From contig CAWCJC010000010.1 in assembly GCA_963795835.1 (NCBI GenBank), positions 1-64,000 of the forward strand: a stretch of DNA of 64,000 bases. The letters are read 5' to 3'. Positions 1-9,360 of this stretch are shown here, one piece after another (within the stretch, counting starts at the first letter, position 1; the number at the start of each line of letters is the position of its first letter). Both the position numbers and the translations under genes were made by a program. The DNA comes from JALYXI01 sp963795835. Its GTDB lineage: Bacteria; Acidobacteriota; Terriglobia; Bryobacterales; Bryobacteraceae. A model generated the notes under the pieces. The model made no database searches. It was not told where the DNA came from and worked only from the letters and a program-made list of their open reading frames with translations.

Positions 1-41
1 AGGCGACGCCCGCACCCAAACAGATTTACAAGCGCCAGAGC

Positions 42-3000
42 TCAGAAGTCTATCCGAGCACCCAATTGCATATTCCGGTTTCCTGTAACGGCGGTCACAT
101 CTCCAAAGGTGGCGCTATTTGGATTTGTTGAGATGCCCCCAAACGTGTGCCGATTGAAGGCGTTGATGGCCTCTGCCCGCAACTGAAAGCGAACTCGCTC
201 CCTGAGCGCCCAGTTCTTCTGGAGCGAGATGTTCTCATTCCGTCCAGCGAAACCACGAATTTGTGAGACGTACGGAGCCGCATTTCCCAACGTGTAGGTG
301 GCCGGCTGCTTGATGTATTGTGTATTCAGGTAGGTGTTCGATGTGTTGCCGACATTGATCAGTGCCGCGTTAAACTTCGAAGAATCGAAAGGCACTCCCA
401 GCCCAACCCCTTGCGGGTTCGTCAGCTGCGCGCGGTTTACCGTCAGGTTTGTCCCTGGCGCGGGGCTGTTTGCTGCAAAGGCAAGGGGCGTCCCACTTGT
501 GTAGTTTCCAATATAGGAAATTCTCCAGTCGCCCACCAAGGCGTTGACCCAAGGATTCAAGTTAGCGCCAAACCTCTTGCTCTTCCCCAACGGTAACTCA
601 TAAGTTACTCCAACCTTTACCACTTGCGGCTGGTCGTACGAGGCGATCGACTTCTGCAAGCGCAGGTTGTAAGCGTCGATCGGCGCTCCTGTCCCGCCAG
701 CGTATGTATTACTGACGTTTGCAATCGCTTTGGAAAATGTGTAATTGGCCAGCCAGCTCAATCCGCCTGAGTACCGTTTATTTAGCTGAACCTGTAAGGC
801 GTGATAAGTGGAGAATCCGAGCGGCGCATTCCAGGCCGGCGCGGTGGCGCCGTTCAGCAACTGAGGGAAGGGCGTAAGCGTCTGCCAGAGTTGAACAGAC
901 TGGCCCGCGGTTCCGAACGGATAACGCGCGCCCAAAGCAGCGGCGTTGGCTGGGATCGCCGCCTGGCTGGTTACCGATGTCGTCAGCAAACTGCCGAGCG
1001 AAAGGTCGTTGATGGAAAGTTGATTCAGCAGCCCCAAACCGTTCGCGAGAATTGCCGAACCTTTGGTTCCCACATAGCCCGCGTCCACCGTCATGCGTCC
1101 GGGAAGCTCTCGCTGAATGTTTAGGTTCCACGATTGTGTGTAGCCTAAGCGTCCCCCGTTAGGGTTCCAGTAAAGCGGCCCGCTCTTCACATCCGCCTGC
1201 GAACGGTTCGGTGTTGTAACCGTGCTCACGCCGGGGTATCCGCTGTCCCAATTGAACGCAGGGGCAAGATTATTGCCGTAGTTCACAACATTCGAAACGC
1301 CCCAGCCCCAGCCCGCACAGGCCACGTTGCAACTCGGGTCACCATAGTAATCATTCGGAGCCCGATCGGCGAAGAAGACGCCGAACCCACCGCGAACTAC
1401 TGTCTTCGTCGTAACCTGATAAGCAAACCCAAAACGCGGACCGAAATTCTTATAACTTTGCGAAACGAACCCCGTGGAGCCATTGCAGAGGGAGCAATTT
1501 CCCGCGAACTGAAGCGCTCCGGGAAGACCAGTCGCCGGATCAATCGTGGAGGGGCTGAAGGAGTAGAGCCGATTGTGTTCTTCGGTTTGAGTGGGGTTAT
1601 AGTCCCAGCGCAGGCCTATGTTCAAGGTCAGCTTGGAACTCGCTCGAAAATCATCCTGGACGAAGAGCCCCAGGGACCGGTATACGGCAAGGGTGGGGGA
1701 AACGATGGTTGTGTTTGCGTTGTTGACATCACCCAGCAGAAAGCTGGCGAACGGGTTTCCGGCTGAAGCTGTGAACCCGGGAAGACTGGTCTGGTTTGAA
1801 GAGAAGGTAAACGCGCCTGGATCGCCCGCCTTGATGTAGTTCAGTTTGTAGATGCGGTACTCACCGCCGAACTTGAGGGTGTGTCTGCCCTTTACCCAGG
1901 TAAGCGTGTCCTGAATGCCGTACGTGATTGAGCGGACGGAGTCGGAAGGTTTATCCTGCCCCAGATTCGTCAAGCTATACCGGCCATCGCCGCCGCTCCA
2001 GTTAATCACTGGAACACTGGTTGAGGCGGTGTTCGCGATGGAAACAGGATTGGGATCCCCGGCATGGAGATTTACAATTGAGTTGGTTACGCGGTTAAAG
2101 TAGACACCGGCGTGGTTCAATAGTGTCGGCGAGAATGTATAGTCGTTGGCAAGCCGCACATAAGTGGTATTCACCGGTTTGATGATTGCGGAGGAAAACG
2201 GGCCGCCGTACTGCAGGTTGTCCCACACGTGCACGCCCGACGCATTTGCCTGGTATTGCGGTTGTGTGCTGCGCAAAATCGAACCGGAAAGGTGGTTGCT
2301 TGTGGAGATATTGTGGTCGCCTTTTATCGAGAACTGCGTAAACCGCTGCCATGTGTTGTAGGCTCCGTAGGCATTATTGGGTAAGAGGTAATCGCCGTTC
2401 GGGCCCGGCACGGTTGCCGGGTAATCCTTCGACAAGATCCCCAGCACCTGCTGCGAAACTTTGGAGATGCGGCTGGCGGGAATTATGTTGCCAGGGAACA
2501 TGGTCCGTACCAACGTGCCTCCTACGGTCTGTGTGGTGTCAGGGTCGTAGATTGCTCCTTTATAAACGTTGTTGCCAAGCGCATCCTTTCCCACCACAGT
2601 GTTTGTCAGCAGGTTACTCATATTGCCGGTATACCAGCTGGGCGGGGGCACCATCTGGTTCGGCGTGCTGGCCCCGCCGCCGCTGGTGAAGAACCGTTCC
2701 AGGGCGAAGAAGAAGAAGGTCTTGTCTTTCCCGTTGTAAATTTTAGGGACGTAAACCGGGCCGCCGAACGATCCGCCTCCGTCAAGCTGACGGTCGCGGG
2801 GGGTCTTCTGACCGTTGAAGTTGCCCAGGAATGTATTCGCGTCCAGGTCCTCATTACGAAACTCGAACAGCGCGCTCCCGTGTACCTGATTCGTTCCCGA
2901 CTTCATCACAAAGTTGAAGAGGCCGCCCGCGGTCTTTCCGTATTCCGCGCTCATGCCGCTAGTCTCCACCTTGAACTCCTGCAGCGCTTCTGGTGAGGGG

Positions 3001-3605
3001 CTGGATTGTGACAGATCCCCCGATCGGTAACCCGTGATAGTGGCTCCATCGACCAGCACTTCCTTGGAGAATGCGGGCGTACCGTTGATCTCAGTGTTTC
3101 CAGTGCCGCCGGCAACCCCAGGAGCAAGCTGGATCGCGAAGTTTTCAGCATCGCGTCCGCCGTTGGCAAAAGTGAGCGGCAGGTTGTTTACCTCCCGGTT
3201 TTGCAGGACCACCCCTACCACCGGACTATCGGTTTGCAGCACGCTGGCATCGCCGGCCACCGTGATGGTATCGCTCGACTGGCCCACCTGGAGAGACGGG
3301 TCTAAGCGCGTGGTTTCGGAGACGGCGACTGTGACATTCGACCGCACCAGCGTTTTTAGGCCGGCACCCTCATACTTCAACTCATATACGCCGGCCGGTA
3401 GGTTCGCGACGGTATAATCTCCCGCACCGTTTGTCGCCGATCTGTAAGTGGTGTTGTTAGCCGTGTTTCGGATCGTGATTTTGATTCCAGGGACAACCGC
3501 GCCGGAGGCGTCAGTAACCGTTCCTGTTATGGTTCCCCGATCCAGCTGGCCAAAACAAGGAGCAGCAGCTATCAATACTGCCAACGCTAGTACGCGTCCA
3601 ATCAT
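42..3605 (-). CDS. Oar-like TonB-dependent outer-membrane receptor
   Basis: A 1187-residue outer-membrane protein. The chosen ATG at 3605 gives a clean signal peptide (about residues 1-20, ending PCFGQ) behind an AGAGGAAA ribosome site; the open frame runs upstream to a GTG at 3731 but that extension is not protein-like. A carboxypeptidase-regulatory-like beta-sandwich (GTITGTVTDASG) follows, then a plug-like region (EVLVDGATITGYRSG) and a long barrel-like part ending in phenylalanine (GARIDF), usual for outer-membrane beta-barrels. Members of this family take up or bind large ligands across the outer membrane; the substrate cannot be read from sequence. It is the last gene of a minus-strand run, 41 bases after the DUF1552 gene, so it probably shares its transcript. 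Confidence 0.9.
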   Translation of the reverse strand: MIGRVLALAVLIAAAPCFGQLDRGTITGTVTDASGAVVPGIKITIRNTANNTTYRSATNGAGDYTVANLPAGVYELKYEGAGLKTLVRSNVTVAVSETTRLDPSLQVGQSSDTITVAGDASVLQTDSPVVGVVLQNREVNNLPLTFANGGRDAENFAIQLAPGVAGGTGNTEINGTPAFSKEVLVDGATITGYRSGDLSQSSPSPEALQEFKVETSGMSAEYGKTAGGLFNFVMKSGTNQVHGSALFEFRNEDLDANTFLGNFNGQKTPRDRQLDGGGSFGGPVYVPKIYNGKDKTFFFFALERFFTSGGGASTPNQMVPPPSWYTGNMSNLLTNTVVGKDALGNNVYKGAIYDPDTTQTVGGTLVRTMFPGNIIPASRISKVSQQVLGILSKDYPATVPGPNGDYLLPNNAYGAYNTWQRFTQFSIKGDHNISTSNHLSGSILRSTQPQYQANASGVHVWDNLQYGGPFSSAIIKPVNTTYVRLANDYTFSPTLLNHAGVYFNRVTNSIVNLHAGDPNPVSIANTASTSVPVINWSGGDGRYSLTNLGQDKPSDSVRSITYGIQDTLTWVKGRHTLKFGGEYRIYKLNYIKAGDPGAFTFSSNQTSLPGFTASAGNPFASFLLGDVNNANTTIVSPTLAVYRSLGLFVQDDFRASSKLTLNIGLRWDYNPTQTEEHNRLYSFSPSTIDPATGLPGALQFAGNCSLCNGSTGFVSQSYKNFGPRFGFAYQVTTKTVVRGGFGVFFADRAPNDYYGDPSCNVACAGWGWGVSNVVNYGNNLAPAFNWDSGYPGVSTVTTPNRSQADVKSGPLYWNPNGGRLGYTQSWNLNIQRELPGRMTVDAGYVGTKGSAILANGLGLLNQLSINDLSLGSLLTTSVTSQAAIPANAAALGARYPFGTAGQSVQLWQTLTPFPQLLNGATAPAWNAPLGFSTYHALQVQLNKRYSGGLSWLANYTFSKAIANVSNTYAGGTGAPIDAYNLRLQKSIASYDQPQVVKVGVTYELPLGKSKRFGANLNPWVNALVGDWRISYIGNYTSGTPLAFAANSPAPGTNLTVNRAQLTNPQGVGLGVPFDSSKFNAALINVGNTSNTYLNTQYIKQPATYTLGNAAPYVSQIRGFAGRNENISLQKNWALRERVRFQLRAEAINAFNRHTFGGISTNPNSATFGDVTAVTGNRNMQLGARIDF

Positions 3606-3646
3606 GTTTCCTCTTTCTCCGAGAACAGAGGAATTCAGTATATATA

Positions 3647-4978
3647 CTAGGCGAGCACGCCAGGAAGCAGGCCGGTGCTGTCGGCAAAGCGCTCCACAGG
3701 CGTGCCGAAAGCATTGAGCATGGTGAGCCACAAGTTCGCTGCCGGAGTGTCTTCCGGGAACACCAAGTTTTGACCCGAGTCGATCCTTCCCCCCGCTTTG
3801 CCGGCCAACACGATCGGCAATTTGTGCGGATTATGCTTGTTGCCGTCACTCAAGGCTGAAACAAACGCGACCATGGAGTTATCGAGGACGCTGCCCTCGC
3901 CTTCCTTGGCATCCTGCAATTTTCGAAGGAGGTAAGCATACTGCGCGACGTACCACTGGTTAATGAGCTGATACTGGCGTAGCTTTTCCGCATCGTTCGA
4001 ATGGTGGGACATGTCATGGTGCGATCCGCTTACGCCATCCAGCCACCGGAAGTTCACGTTGCTTACGGCGTTTCCGAACATGAAGGTGCAGACTCGCGTA
4101 CTGTCGCTTTGGAACGATAGCGCGACCATATCGAGCATCAGCTTCACATGCTCTGCATAGTCCTTGGGATTCTCTTCCGGTGAAGCGACTGAATTTAGCG
4201 GAACTTTCGGTTTCCAGGCACCCCGGCCCTTTACGGAGGAACGCTCCGTACGTTGTTCCAGTGACCGCACAATGGACAAGTATTCGTCGATTCGCCGGCG
4301 ATCTCCAACACCTAATTGACTGCGCAGTTCGTTTGCCTGCCCGACTACGCGGTCCAGTAGCAGCGCGTCTTCCTTGCCGGAGTTACCCTGCGGACCGGAG
4401 GCGCGGAATAGCCGCTCATATACTGAACGCGGATTGATTTCCCGCGCTAGCGGTGTGGTGGGGCTGCTCCAGGCAATATGACACCCATAAACCCGTGTGT
4501 AGCCGACAGCAAGATCGACACCTGTGGCTTCGGGAGAAATTCCCAGTTCGAGCGAGGGCAGCGGGGTTTGCCCCGCAATTCGCTGCGCCGCGACCTGATC
4601 CATGGAGATCCCATTCGCGTTCAGGTCCTCACCGAGGGTTTTGCTGATGCGGGTGGAGGTGAGAATCGCAGCCTCTTTCACGTAGTGGCCGTCGCCATCC
4701 TTCGAAGCCTGATTCCAGAGATTCTGCAACACCAGAATGTCTTTTTTGAAATCGGTCAGAGGAGCCAGTGTAGGTGAAAGTTTAAAATCCCGGCCGATGC
4801 CTTCAGGTGCCCACGCATTTACGTTGACTCCATTCGGCATGTACAGAACGGCCAAGCGAGTCGGCTGTTTTACGGTACTGGCCGAGGCTGCGGGAGCCAT
4901 GGCCTCAAGCCACGGCAAGGCAAGGGTTACTCCCGCGCCACGCAGAACAGCTCGTCTCGATATAGGAAATTTGCTCAT
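3647..4978 (-). CDS. DUF1552 family secreted protein (Tat-type leader)
   Basis: A 443-residue protein of the DUF1552 family, whose biochemical role is unknown. The ATG at 4978 overlaps the stop of the upstream cytochrome gene by four bases (ATGA). It begins with a twin-arginine-like leader (SRRAVLRGAGVTLALPWLEA), so export in a folded state is likely. Diagnostic stretches are the early LAVLYMPNGVNVNAW and the later FMFGNAVSNVNFRW and GSHHDMSHH. In Acidobacteriota, Planctomycetes and Verrucomicrobia this family is typically encoded next to DUF1592/DUF1588 cytochrome-like proteins, as here. The open frame extends to 5287, but the extra residues are only a shadow of the overlapping gene. Confidence 0.88.
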   Translation of the reverse strand: MSKFPISRRAVLRGAGVTLALPWLEAMAPAASASTVKQPTRLAVLYMPNGVNVNAWAPEGIGRDFKLSPTLAPLTDFKKDILVLQNLWNQASKDGDGHYVKEAAILTSTRISKTLGEDLNANGISMDQVAAQRIAGQTPLPSLELGISPEATGVDLAVGYTRVYGCHIAWSSPTTPLAREINPRSVYERLFRASGPQGNSGKEDALLLDRVVGQANELRSQLGVGDRRRIDEYLSIVRSLEQRTERSSVKGRGAWKPKVPLNSVASPEENPKDYAEHVKLMLDMVALSFQSDSTRVCTFMFGNAVSNVNFRWLDGVSGSHHDMSHHSNDAEKLRQYQLINQWYVAQYAYLLRKLQDAKEGEGSVLDNSMVAFVSALSDGNKHNPHKLPIVLAGKAGGRIDSGQNLVFPEDTPAANLWLTMLNAFGTPVERFADSTGLLPGVLA

Positions 4979-6852
4979 GGATTGCTCCTGGTCTTGCTGC
5001 CCGCCTGATACCGGAATGGCTGACTCATAACGATGGCCTGCACTAGTGTTTGTGATTTGTAACCGTTCGCCGCTAATTCGTTTACGATGGCATCGACGGT
5101 ACAGGAATCTTGCCGCGTCAGCCCACGGCCCAGAGCGTACCCCAACATGCGATTCGTCAGGTTTCTGACGAACAGGTCTTTCTTGTTCATCAGTACGGTA
5201 CGGAATTCGTCGGCACCGGCGAACTTCGTGCCATCCGGTAGCTCGCCGGTGTTGTCGATCGCCTTCCCGGCCTCCTCTGTACGCCACTGGCCGAGAGCAT
5301 CGTAATTCTCCAATGCGAAGCCGAGCGGATCGATCCGGCTATGGCAACCAGCGCACGCCGGGTCGGCCCGATGCTGCGCCAGCCGTTCCCGTATAGTTTG
5401 CGGCGTACCGGTCCCATGCGTGTCCAGCGAAGGAACGTTCGGCGGAGGAGGCAAGGGCGGTGTCCCCAAAAGGGAATCCAGCACCCACTTGCCGCGCAGC
5501 ACCGGACTGGTTCGGTAAGGATAAGAGGAAACGGCCAGCACCGCTGACATGCCCAGCAGCCCGCCCCGATGACTTCCTGGTGGCAAGGCGACCCGATGCG
5601 GCTGTTCCTGATTTTCCGCTCGCATCTTCAGATCCAACTTGTAAAGTGTGGATAGCTTCTTAGTGGTAATCGTCCAATTCGAATCCAACAGATCCAGAAT
5701 CGATTCGTTATTCGAAAGCAGCGCGTGGAAGAAAACGGCTGGCTGAAAGCCGATATCCGCTTGCAATTCCACATCGGAGGCATAGTTCGGGAACAACTTG
5801 GCATCCGGAACAAACTCATGCCCCAGTTCCCGAATGCCCAGCCATTGGCTTACGAAACTATTGATGAAGCCCATCGACTTCGGGCTGCGCAGCATCCGGC
5901 CCACTTCTTCTTCCAGAACTTCCGGCTGTTGCAACTTGCCCATTTCGGCCAAATCGAACAGCATTTCGTCCGGCATGCTGCCCCAGAGAAAATAAGAAAG
6001 CCGGGAGGCCAGCGCATAGTCGTTCAGGAGCCGTTTCTCCGGGCCGGGGTTTGGCATCTCCGCTAAGAACAGGAACTGCGGCGACATCAAGACGCCCCGC
6101 AGCATGTAAACCACGGAATCCTCGTAGTTCTTCTTTTGTAGTTGAGCCGCGCGAAAAAGCGCGAGGTAGGGCTCGGCTTCGGGACCAGTCACCGGCCGAC
6201 GGAACGCACGAGGCAGGAAACCCTGCAGAAGCTGCCGCGCTGCCTGAACCGAAGAAACGCCCGGTCCCGGCGCGATGATCCCGATTCTGGACCGCGCCCG
6301 CGAATCGCGAACCGCAAATTCAAGGGCCCGCTTTGCGGCGTCCATGTATTTTTCGGCATGCACCGGCGACAGGAACAGCGTTTCGGCGGCGTTATCAAAA
6401 CCTTCGCCGCCAGCGCCATCGGCCGGCAGATCGTGCCCGGCATCCATGTGAATGTTAAGAAGCTCCCGGACTGTCGCCGTGTACTCATTGCGGTTTAGCC
6501 TGCGCAGGGGAGCGATCCCCGGCGTCACACCCGCGCCACACGCTTCCGTGTGCAAGGCATCGCTTACTAACTTGAGGAAGTTTTCCCGTTCGGTCAGCGA
6601 GGGTGCCCGCGAACCTAAGGGCGGCATCTCACTATTGCGGACGCGCGCGGCGATTCGCGTCCAGCGGTCAGCTTGGCCCTGAGTACCCGCGGAAGGGCTT
6701 ACCTGGGCAATACTGAAGCCAGCAGCGCCCACTTTTCCAGAGTGACAGCCCGCGCAATACGATTTCAGAAAGGGCTGCGCTTCCGTGAGCGAAAGATCCT
6801 GAGCCTGTGCTGTGGCCAGGGCCAACGCGCTAATAAGCACGGTCCGCATCAT
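4975..6852 (-). CDS. DUF1592/DUF1588 domain protein with cytochrome c-like N terminus
   Basis: A 625-residue exported protein with a short signal peptide (ending ATAQAQ). A haem-c motif CAGCH lies at residues 33-37. The DUF1587-like segment PLRRLNRNEYTATVRELL follows, then the DUF1595/DUF1592 region (FLWGSMPDEMLFDLA), a DUF1588 segment with a second CAGCH and RIDPLGFALENYDALG, and a DUF1585-like end (NRMLGYALGRGL). This domain order is that of the large planctomycete-type cytochrome proteins of unknown function, usually paired with DUF1552. It overlaps both neighbours by ATGA, so translational coupling is likely. A redox role in the periplasm is inference from the haem sites. Confidence 0.88.
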   Translation of the reverse strand: MMRTVLISALALATAQAQDLSLTEAQPFLKSYCAGCHSGKVGAAGFSIAQVSPSAGTQGQADRWTRIAARVRNSEMPPLGSRAPSLTERENFLKLVSDALHTEACGAGVTPGIAPLRRLNRNEYTATVRELLNIHMDAGHDLPADGAGGEGFDNAAETLFLSPVHAEKYMDAAKRALEFAVRDSRARSRIGIIAPGPGVSSVQAARQLLQGFLPRAFRRPVTGPEAEPYLALFRAAQLQKKNYEDSVVYMLRGVLMSPQFLFLAEMPNPGPEKRLLNDYALASRLSYFLWGSMPDEMLFDLAEMGKLQQPEVLEEEVGRMLRSPKSMGFINSFVSQWLGIRELGHEFVPDAKLFPNYASDVELQADIGFQPAVFFHALLSNNESILDLLDSNWTITTKKLSTLYKLDLKMRAENQEQPHRVALPPGSHRGGLLGMSAVLAVSSYPYRTSPVLRGKWVLDSLLGTPPLPPPPNVPSLDTHGTGTPQTIRERLAQHRADPACAGCHSRIDPLGFALENYDALGQWRTEEAGKAIDNTGELPDGTKFAGADEFRTVLMNKKDLFVRNLTNRMLGYALGRGLTRQDSCTVDAIVNELAANGYKSQTLVQAIVMSQPFRYQAGSKTRSNP

Positions 6853-7217
6853 AGCTGTTTCAGAACAAGGGTCTGCTTGGGCGCCGGCTTCTCTGGCTTT
6901 GGTCCCACCCGCTCGCGGGTCACTTGAATCTCTGTCCCTTTCAGTATCCCGGTGAATAGAGTTTTTGTGATGGATCCGTTGAGTTCCGTGGTCACCAGAA
7001 ACGTAATTTTATCCCCGGATATCTTGCCGTCCGTTATGGGAATACTTTCGTTGTCCCCGTACATTTTGCCCGATAAGACTTGATCGTGCTGTTCGAATCG
7101 AAAGGAGAAATCCTGCAAGTCGCCGTTGCGATCCGCCATGTGTCCCGTCCAGATGCCGGAAACTTCAGCGCCAGATGCCGCAGCCGCCAGCAACAGAAAC
7201 GCCCACGGTCGCAGCAC
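6849..7217 (-). CDS. small secreted protein, lipocalin-like repeat pattern
   Basis: A 122-residue protein with a signal peptide (MLRPWAFLLLAAAASG). The mature part alternates beta-prone stretches (SGIWTGHMADRNGD, FSFRFEQHDQVLSGKMYG, ITDGKISGDKITFLV), a pattern seen in many small Acidobacteria secreted proteins resembling lipocalin or DUF-type beta-barrels. I cannot name a family. It ends in a lysine/proline-rich tail (KPEKPAPKQTLVLKQL). It sits between the serine hydrolase (23 bases upstream) and the DUF1592 protein (4-base overlap), so it belongs to the same transcript. Confidence 0.75.
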   Translation of the reverse strand: MLRPWAFLLLAAAASGAEVSGIWTGHMADRNGDLQDFSFRFEQHDQVLSGKMYGDNESIPITDGKISGDKITFLVTTELNGSITKTLFTGILKGTEIQVTRERVGPKPEKPAPKQTLVLKQL

Positions 7218-7240
7218 GCTTCCAGTATATCGAATTTGAG

Positions 7241-8455
7241 CTAAGGGAGAACTGCTTGGACGACCATTTGCACGGTTCGAGCCGTTGAATCCCCCGCCTT
7301 GTTTTTGTCGAGCTTCCAGCCGTCACGAGATCCGTCGTACTTGTACTTGACCGGGAGGCCGGTAAGCTTTGGATCGTACTGGCCTTCATTCCCGCCCATC
7401 TTATAAATGACCATGTCGAGCGACGGGATGACATACATGCAGTAGCCGCCCGCGCCCGCCTTCCAATAAGCGTCTTTCGGAACTCCGGAGACGTGCCCGT
7501 CCTCATTCACATTGAAGTTAAAGCTGTGCGAAAAATGCGGATTGAAGGGCGACAGCCTCCCGCACATCTGAACGAAGGAAGCCGGCACAATCTGCCGATC
7601 GCCCCACTTGCCCTGATGCAGCAGTAGATACACAAACCTCAGTACATCGGTCGATCGCACGGCAATACTGCCGCCGCCCGGCGTATGCTCCAGCCGCCCT
7701 TCGCTATCGATGCCTGCTTTCAGATTGGGCCGGTACATCGCATAGCCCCAAGGCCCAAACCCGAGCGGCTCCGCGATCTTCAGCCGGATATACTGCTCCA
7801 TCTCCATTCCGGTCAAGCGGCGCAAGACGATTGACGCCAAGTGCGGCGAGGAGGTGGCATAGGAGTAGCATTCGCCGGGCGCGCACCAGAGCTTCTCATG
7901 GAGGGCCACCGGATCGGTGGTCGCAATCGGGCCATCCACGCTGGGGGAATCCCACGTCTGTTTTTCGCCGTGCACATATACCGGGTTCACGCCGCGGATG
8001 CCCGCGGACATTGCCAGCAATTGACCAAGAGTAATATTGGCTTTCCGCGGATCGTCCAGCGGAAAGATTTCCGCCGGCATGTACTTTGGCGTAAAAACCT
8101 TTTGGTTGACCCCGTCCGGAATTAGCGCGGCCTTCTCCTGAAGACCGATTCCAACCGCGATGCTGGTAAACGCTTTCCCGCAGGAAGCGAGCTCCGGTAC
8201 CGCTTCCCGATCGCCCCGTCCGAAATACTTCTCATAGACAAGGTAGCCATGCCGCACCACCAGAAGGCCGCCGTGCTGCGTGGTGTCCTTGGTGTATTCA
8301 AATGCGTCGTCGAGCTTGGCTCTGTCCATACCGGCGATCTGCTGAATATCCTCCGCTTTGGTGAGCGTCCGCCAGCCGCCCTTCGCGTCGGAGGGAGGGT
8401 AATAATCGGCGCTCCACGCGAACACCGCGAGTGAGAATAAGGCCAGGAGCTTCAT
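7241..8455 (-). CDS. beta-lactamase-fold serine hydrolase, secreted
   Basis: A 404-residue protein of the beta-lactamase/penicillin-binding-protein C superfamily (PF00144 type). The ATG at 8455 overlaps the NIF3-like gene by ATGA and yields a signal peptide (MKLLALFSLAVFAWSA). The catalytic SxxK is SCGK at residues 91-94. A CYSYATSSPHL stretch occupies the place of the YxN motif, with Thr where Asn is usual. HTPGGGSIAV fits the third (KTG-like) motif, with His for Lys. These variants suit an esterase or peptidase rather than a drug-hydrolysing beta-lactamase. The substrate is unknown. Confidence 0.85.
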   Translation of the reverse strand: MKLLALFSLAVFAWSADYYPPSDAKGGWRTLTKAEDIQQIAGMDRAKLDDAFEYTKDTTQHGGLLVVRHGYLVYEKYFGRGDREAVPELASCGKAFTSIAVGIGLQEKAALIPDGVNQKVFTPKYMPAEIFPLDDPRKANITLGQLLAMSAGIRGVNPVYVHGEKQTWDSPSVDGPIATTDPVALHEKLWCAPGECYSYATSSPHLASIVLRRLTGMEMEQYIRLKIAEPLGFGPWGYAMYRPNLKAGIDSEGRLEHTPGGGSIAVRSTDVLRFVYLLLHQGKWGDRQIVPASFVQMCGRLSPFNPHFSHSFNFNVNEDGHVSGVPKDAYWKAGAGGYCMYVIPSLDMVIYKMGGNEGQYDPKLTGLPVKYKYDGSRDGWKLDKNKAGDSTARTVQMVVQAVLP

Positions 8456-9306
8456 AGGGCAACTCTCCAAAACGGTTCGGCCGCCGGAATGAACTCGATA
8501 GGAACTTCGGTGATGAACGTCTTGAGCCAGTTGGCGCAATTGAGCATGCCGGCCTGCTCGGAGGAAATGTGCCCGAGCACAATCAACCCTTTCTTTTTGC
8601 CCGCGGTGATGGTGTCCGCGGCATACTCGACGAGTTCCCATTCGCGCGCTTCACCGATGATCAAGACGTCGAGATCGGGTCGCGTGAACGGCCGCAAACT
8701 GCCTGCGTAGCCCCAGTTGCCAGCCACCGTGTGAACACGCAGGTTTGGATCTCCCATCACGCGCATGGAATGGCTTCCCAGTTTTTCCCCGATCTGTTTC
8801 GCCAAAGCGGAGAGCGTGATGCCGTCAAAAAGAAATTGGCGGGGATTTTGCGGGTCCGCATTCTTCTCCCAGCCGAGCGTTTGCACCATTCCCGTGGCGA
8901 TGCCGTCGGGGCGGTGAGCGTGCCAATGATCATGGAACCGGAAGACCACCATATCGTGTTTATTAAGGACGTCCTGTTTGAACTGATAGGTGGGATCGTC
9001 CTTTAACGCATCGGTTTTATCTTCGTGCGAATAAAATGTGGGCTCATGAGTAATGACGAAGTTTTTTCCCGCCGCCGCCGCACGCTGCACCACATCAAGA
9101 GTGGCCATCATGGTGGTCGCAATGCCTTTTACCTGAGTGGTAGGGCTGCCGGATTTGATAGTGTCAACAGTTTGAGTACGCCAGGGAACCCCGACGTTCT
9201 TCTGAATGCGCTCGATCACCTGTCCGGCGGTCAGCGCTCCTCCGTCTTGCGCGATAGCGGCGCCTGCAACAGTGCTGAGGGCGAATACTCTCCGGGAAAT
9301 TTCCAA
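8452..9306 (-). CDS. Nif3-like dinuclear-metal-centre protein with leader
   Basis: A 284-residue protein related to the NIF3/DUF34 family. The family pattern is visible: KGIATTMMATLDVVQRA, then the metal-site stretch ITHEPTFYSHED, HDHWHAHRPDGIATGM, and near the C terminus VLGHISSEQAG. The open frame reaches 9861, but the upstream part overlaps the divergent gene and is not protein-like. I place the start at a TTG at 9306, six bases after GGAG. This start makes the N terminus a leader-like ISRRVFALSTVAGAAIAQ, odd for a family normally cytosolic. It heads the six-gene minus-strand run and overlaps the serine hydrolase by four bases. Cellular function of the family is unsettled. Confidence 0.82.
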   Translation of the reverse strand: MEISRRVFALSTVAGAAIAQDGGALTAGQVIERIQKNVGVPWRTQTVDTIKSGSPTTQVKGIATTMMATLDVVQRAAAAGKNFVITHEPTFYSHEDKTDALKDDPTYQFKQDVLNKHDMVVFRFHDHWHAHRPDGIATGMVQTLGWEKNADPQNPRQFLFDGITLSALAKQIGEKLGSHSMRVMGDPNLRVHTVAGNWGYAGSLRPFTRPDLDVLIIGEAREWELVEYAADTITAGKKKGLIVLGHISSEQAGMLNCANWLKTFITEVPIEFIPAAEPFWRVAL

Positions 9307-9360
9307 GGCGGTCTCCGGTGGAAGTCTATCACGCAGTCTCTGTGGCACACTGGAAATGCT

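Noticed and set aside
3606..3731. Upstream extension of the first TonB receptor frame
   Set aside because: The extension is an alternative-start read-through of the DUF1552 tail; the signal peptide and ribosome site support ATG 3605.
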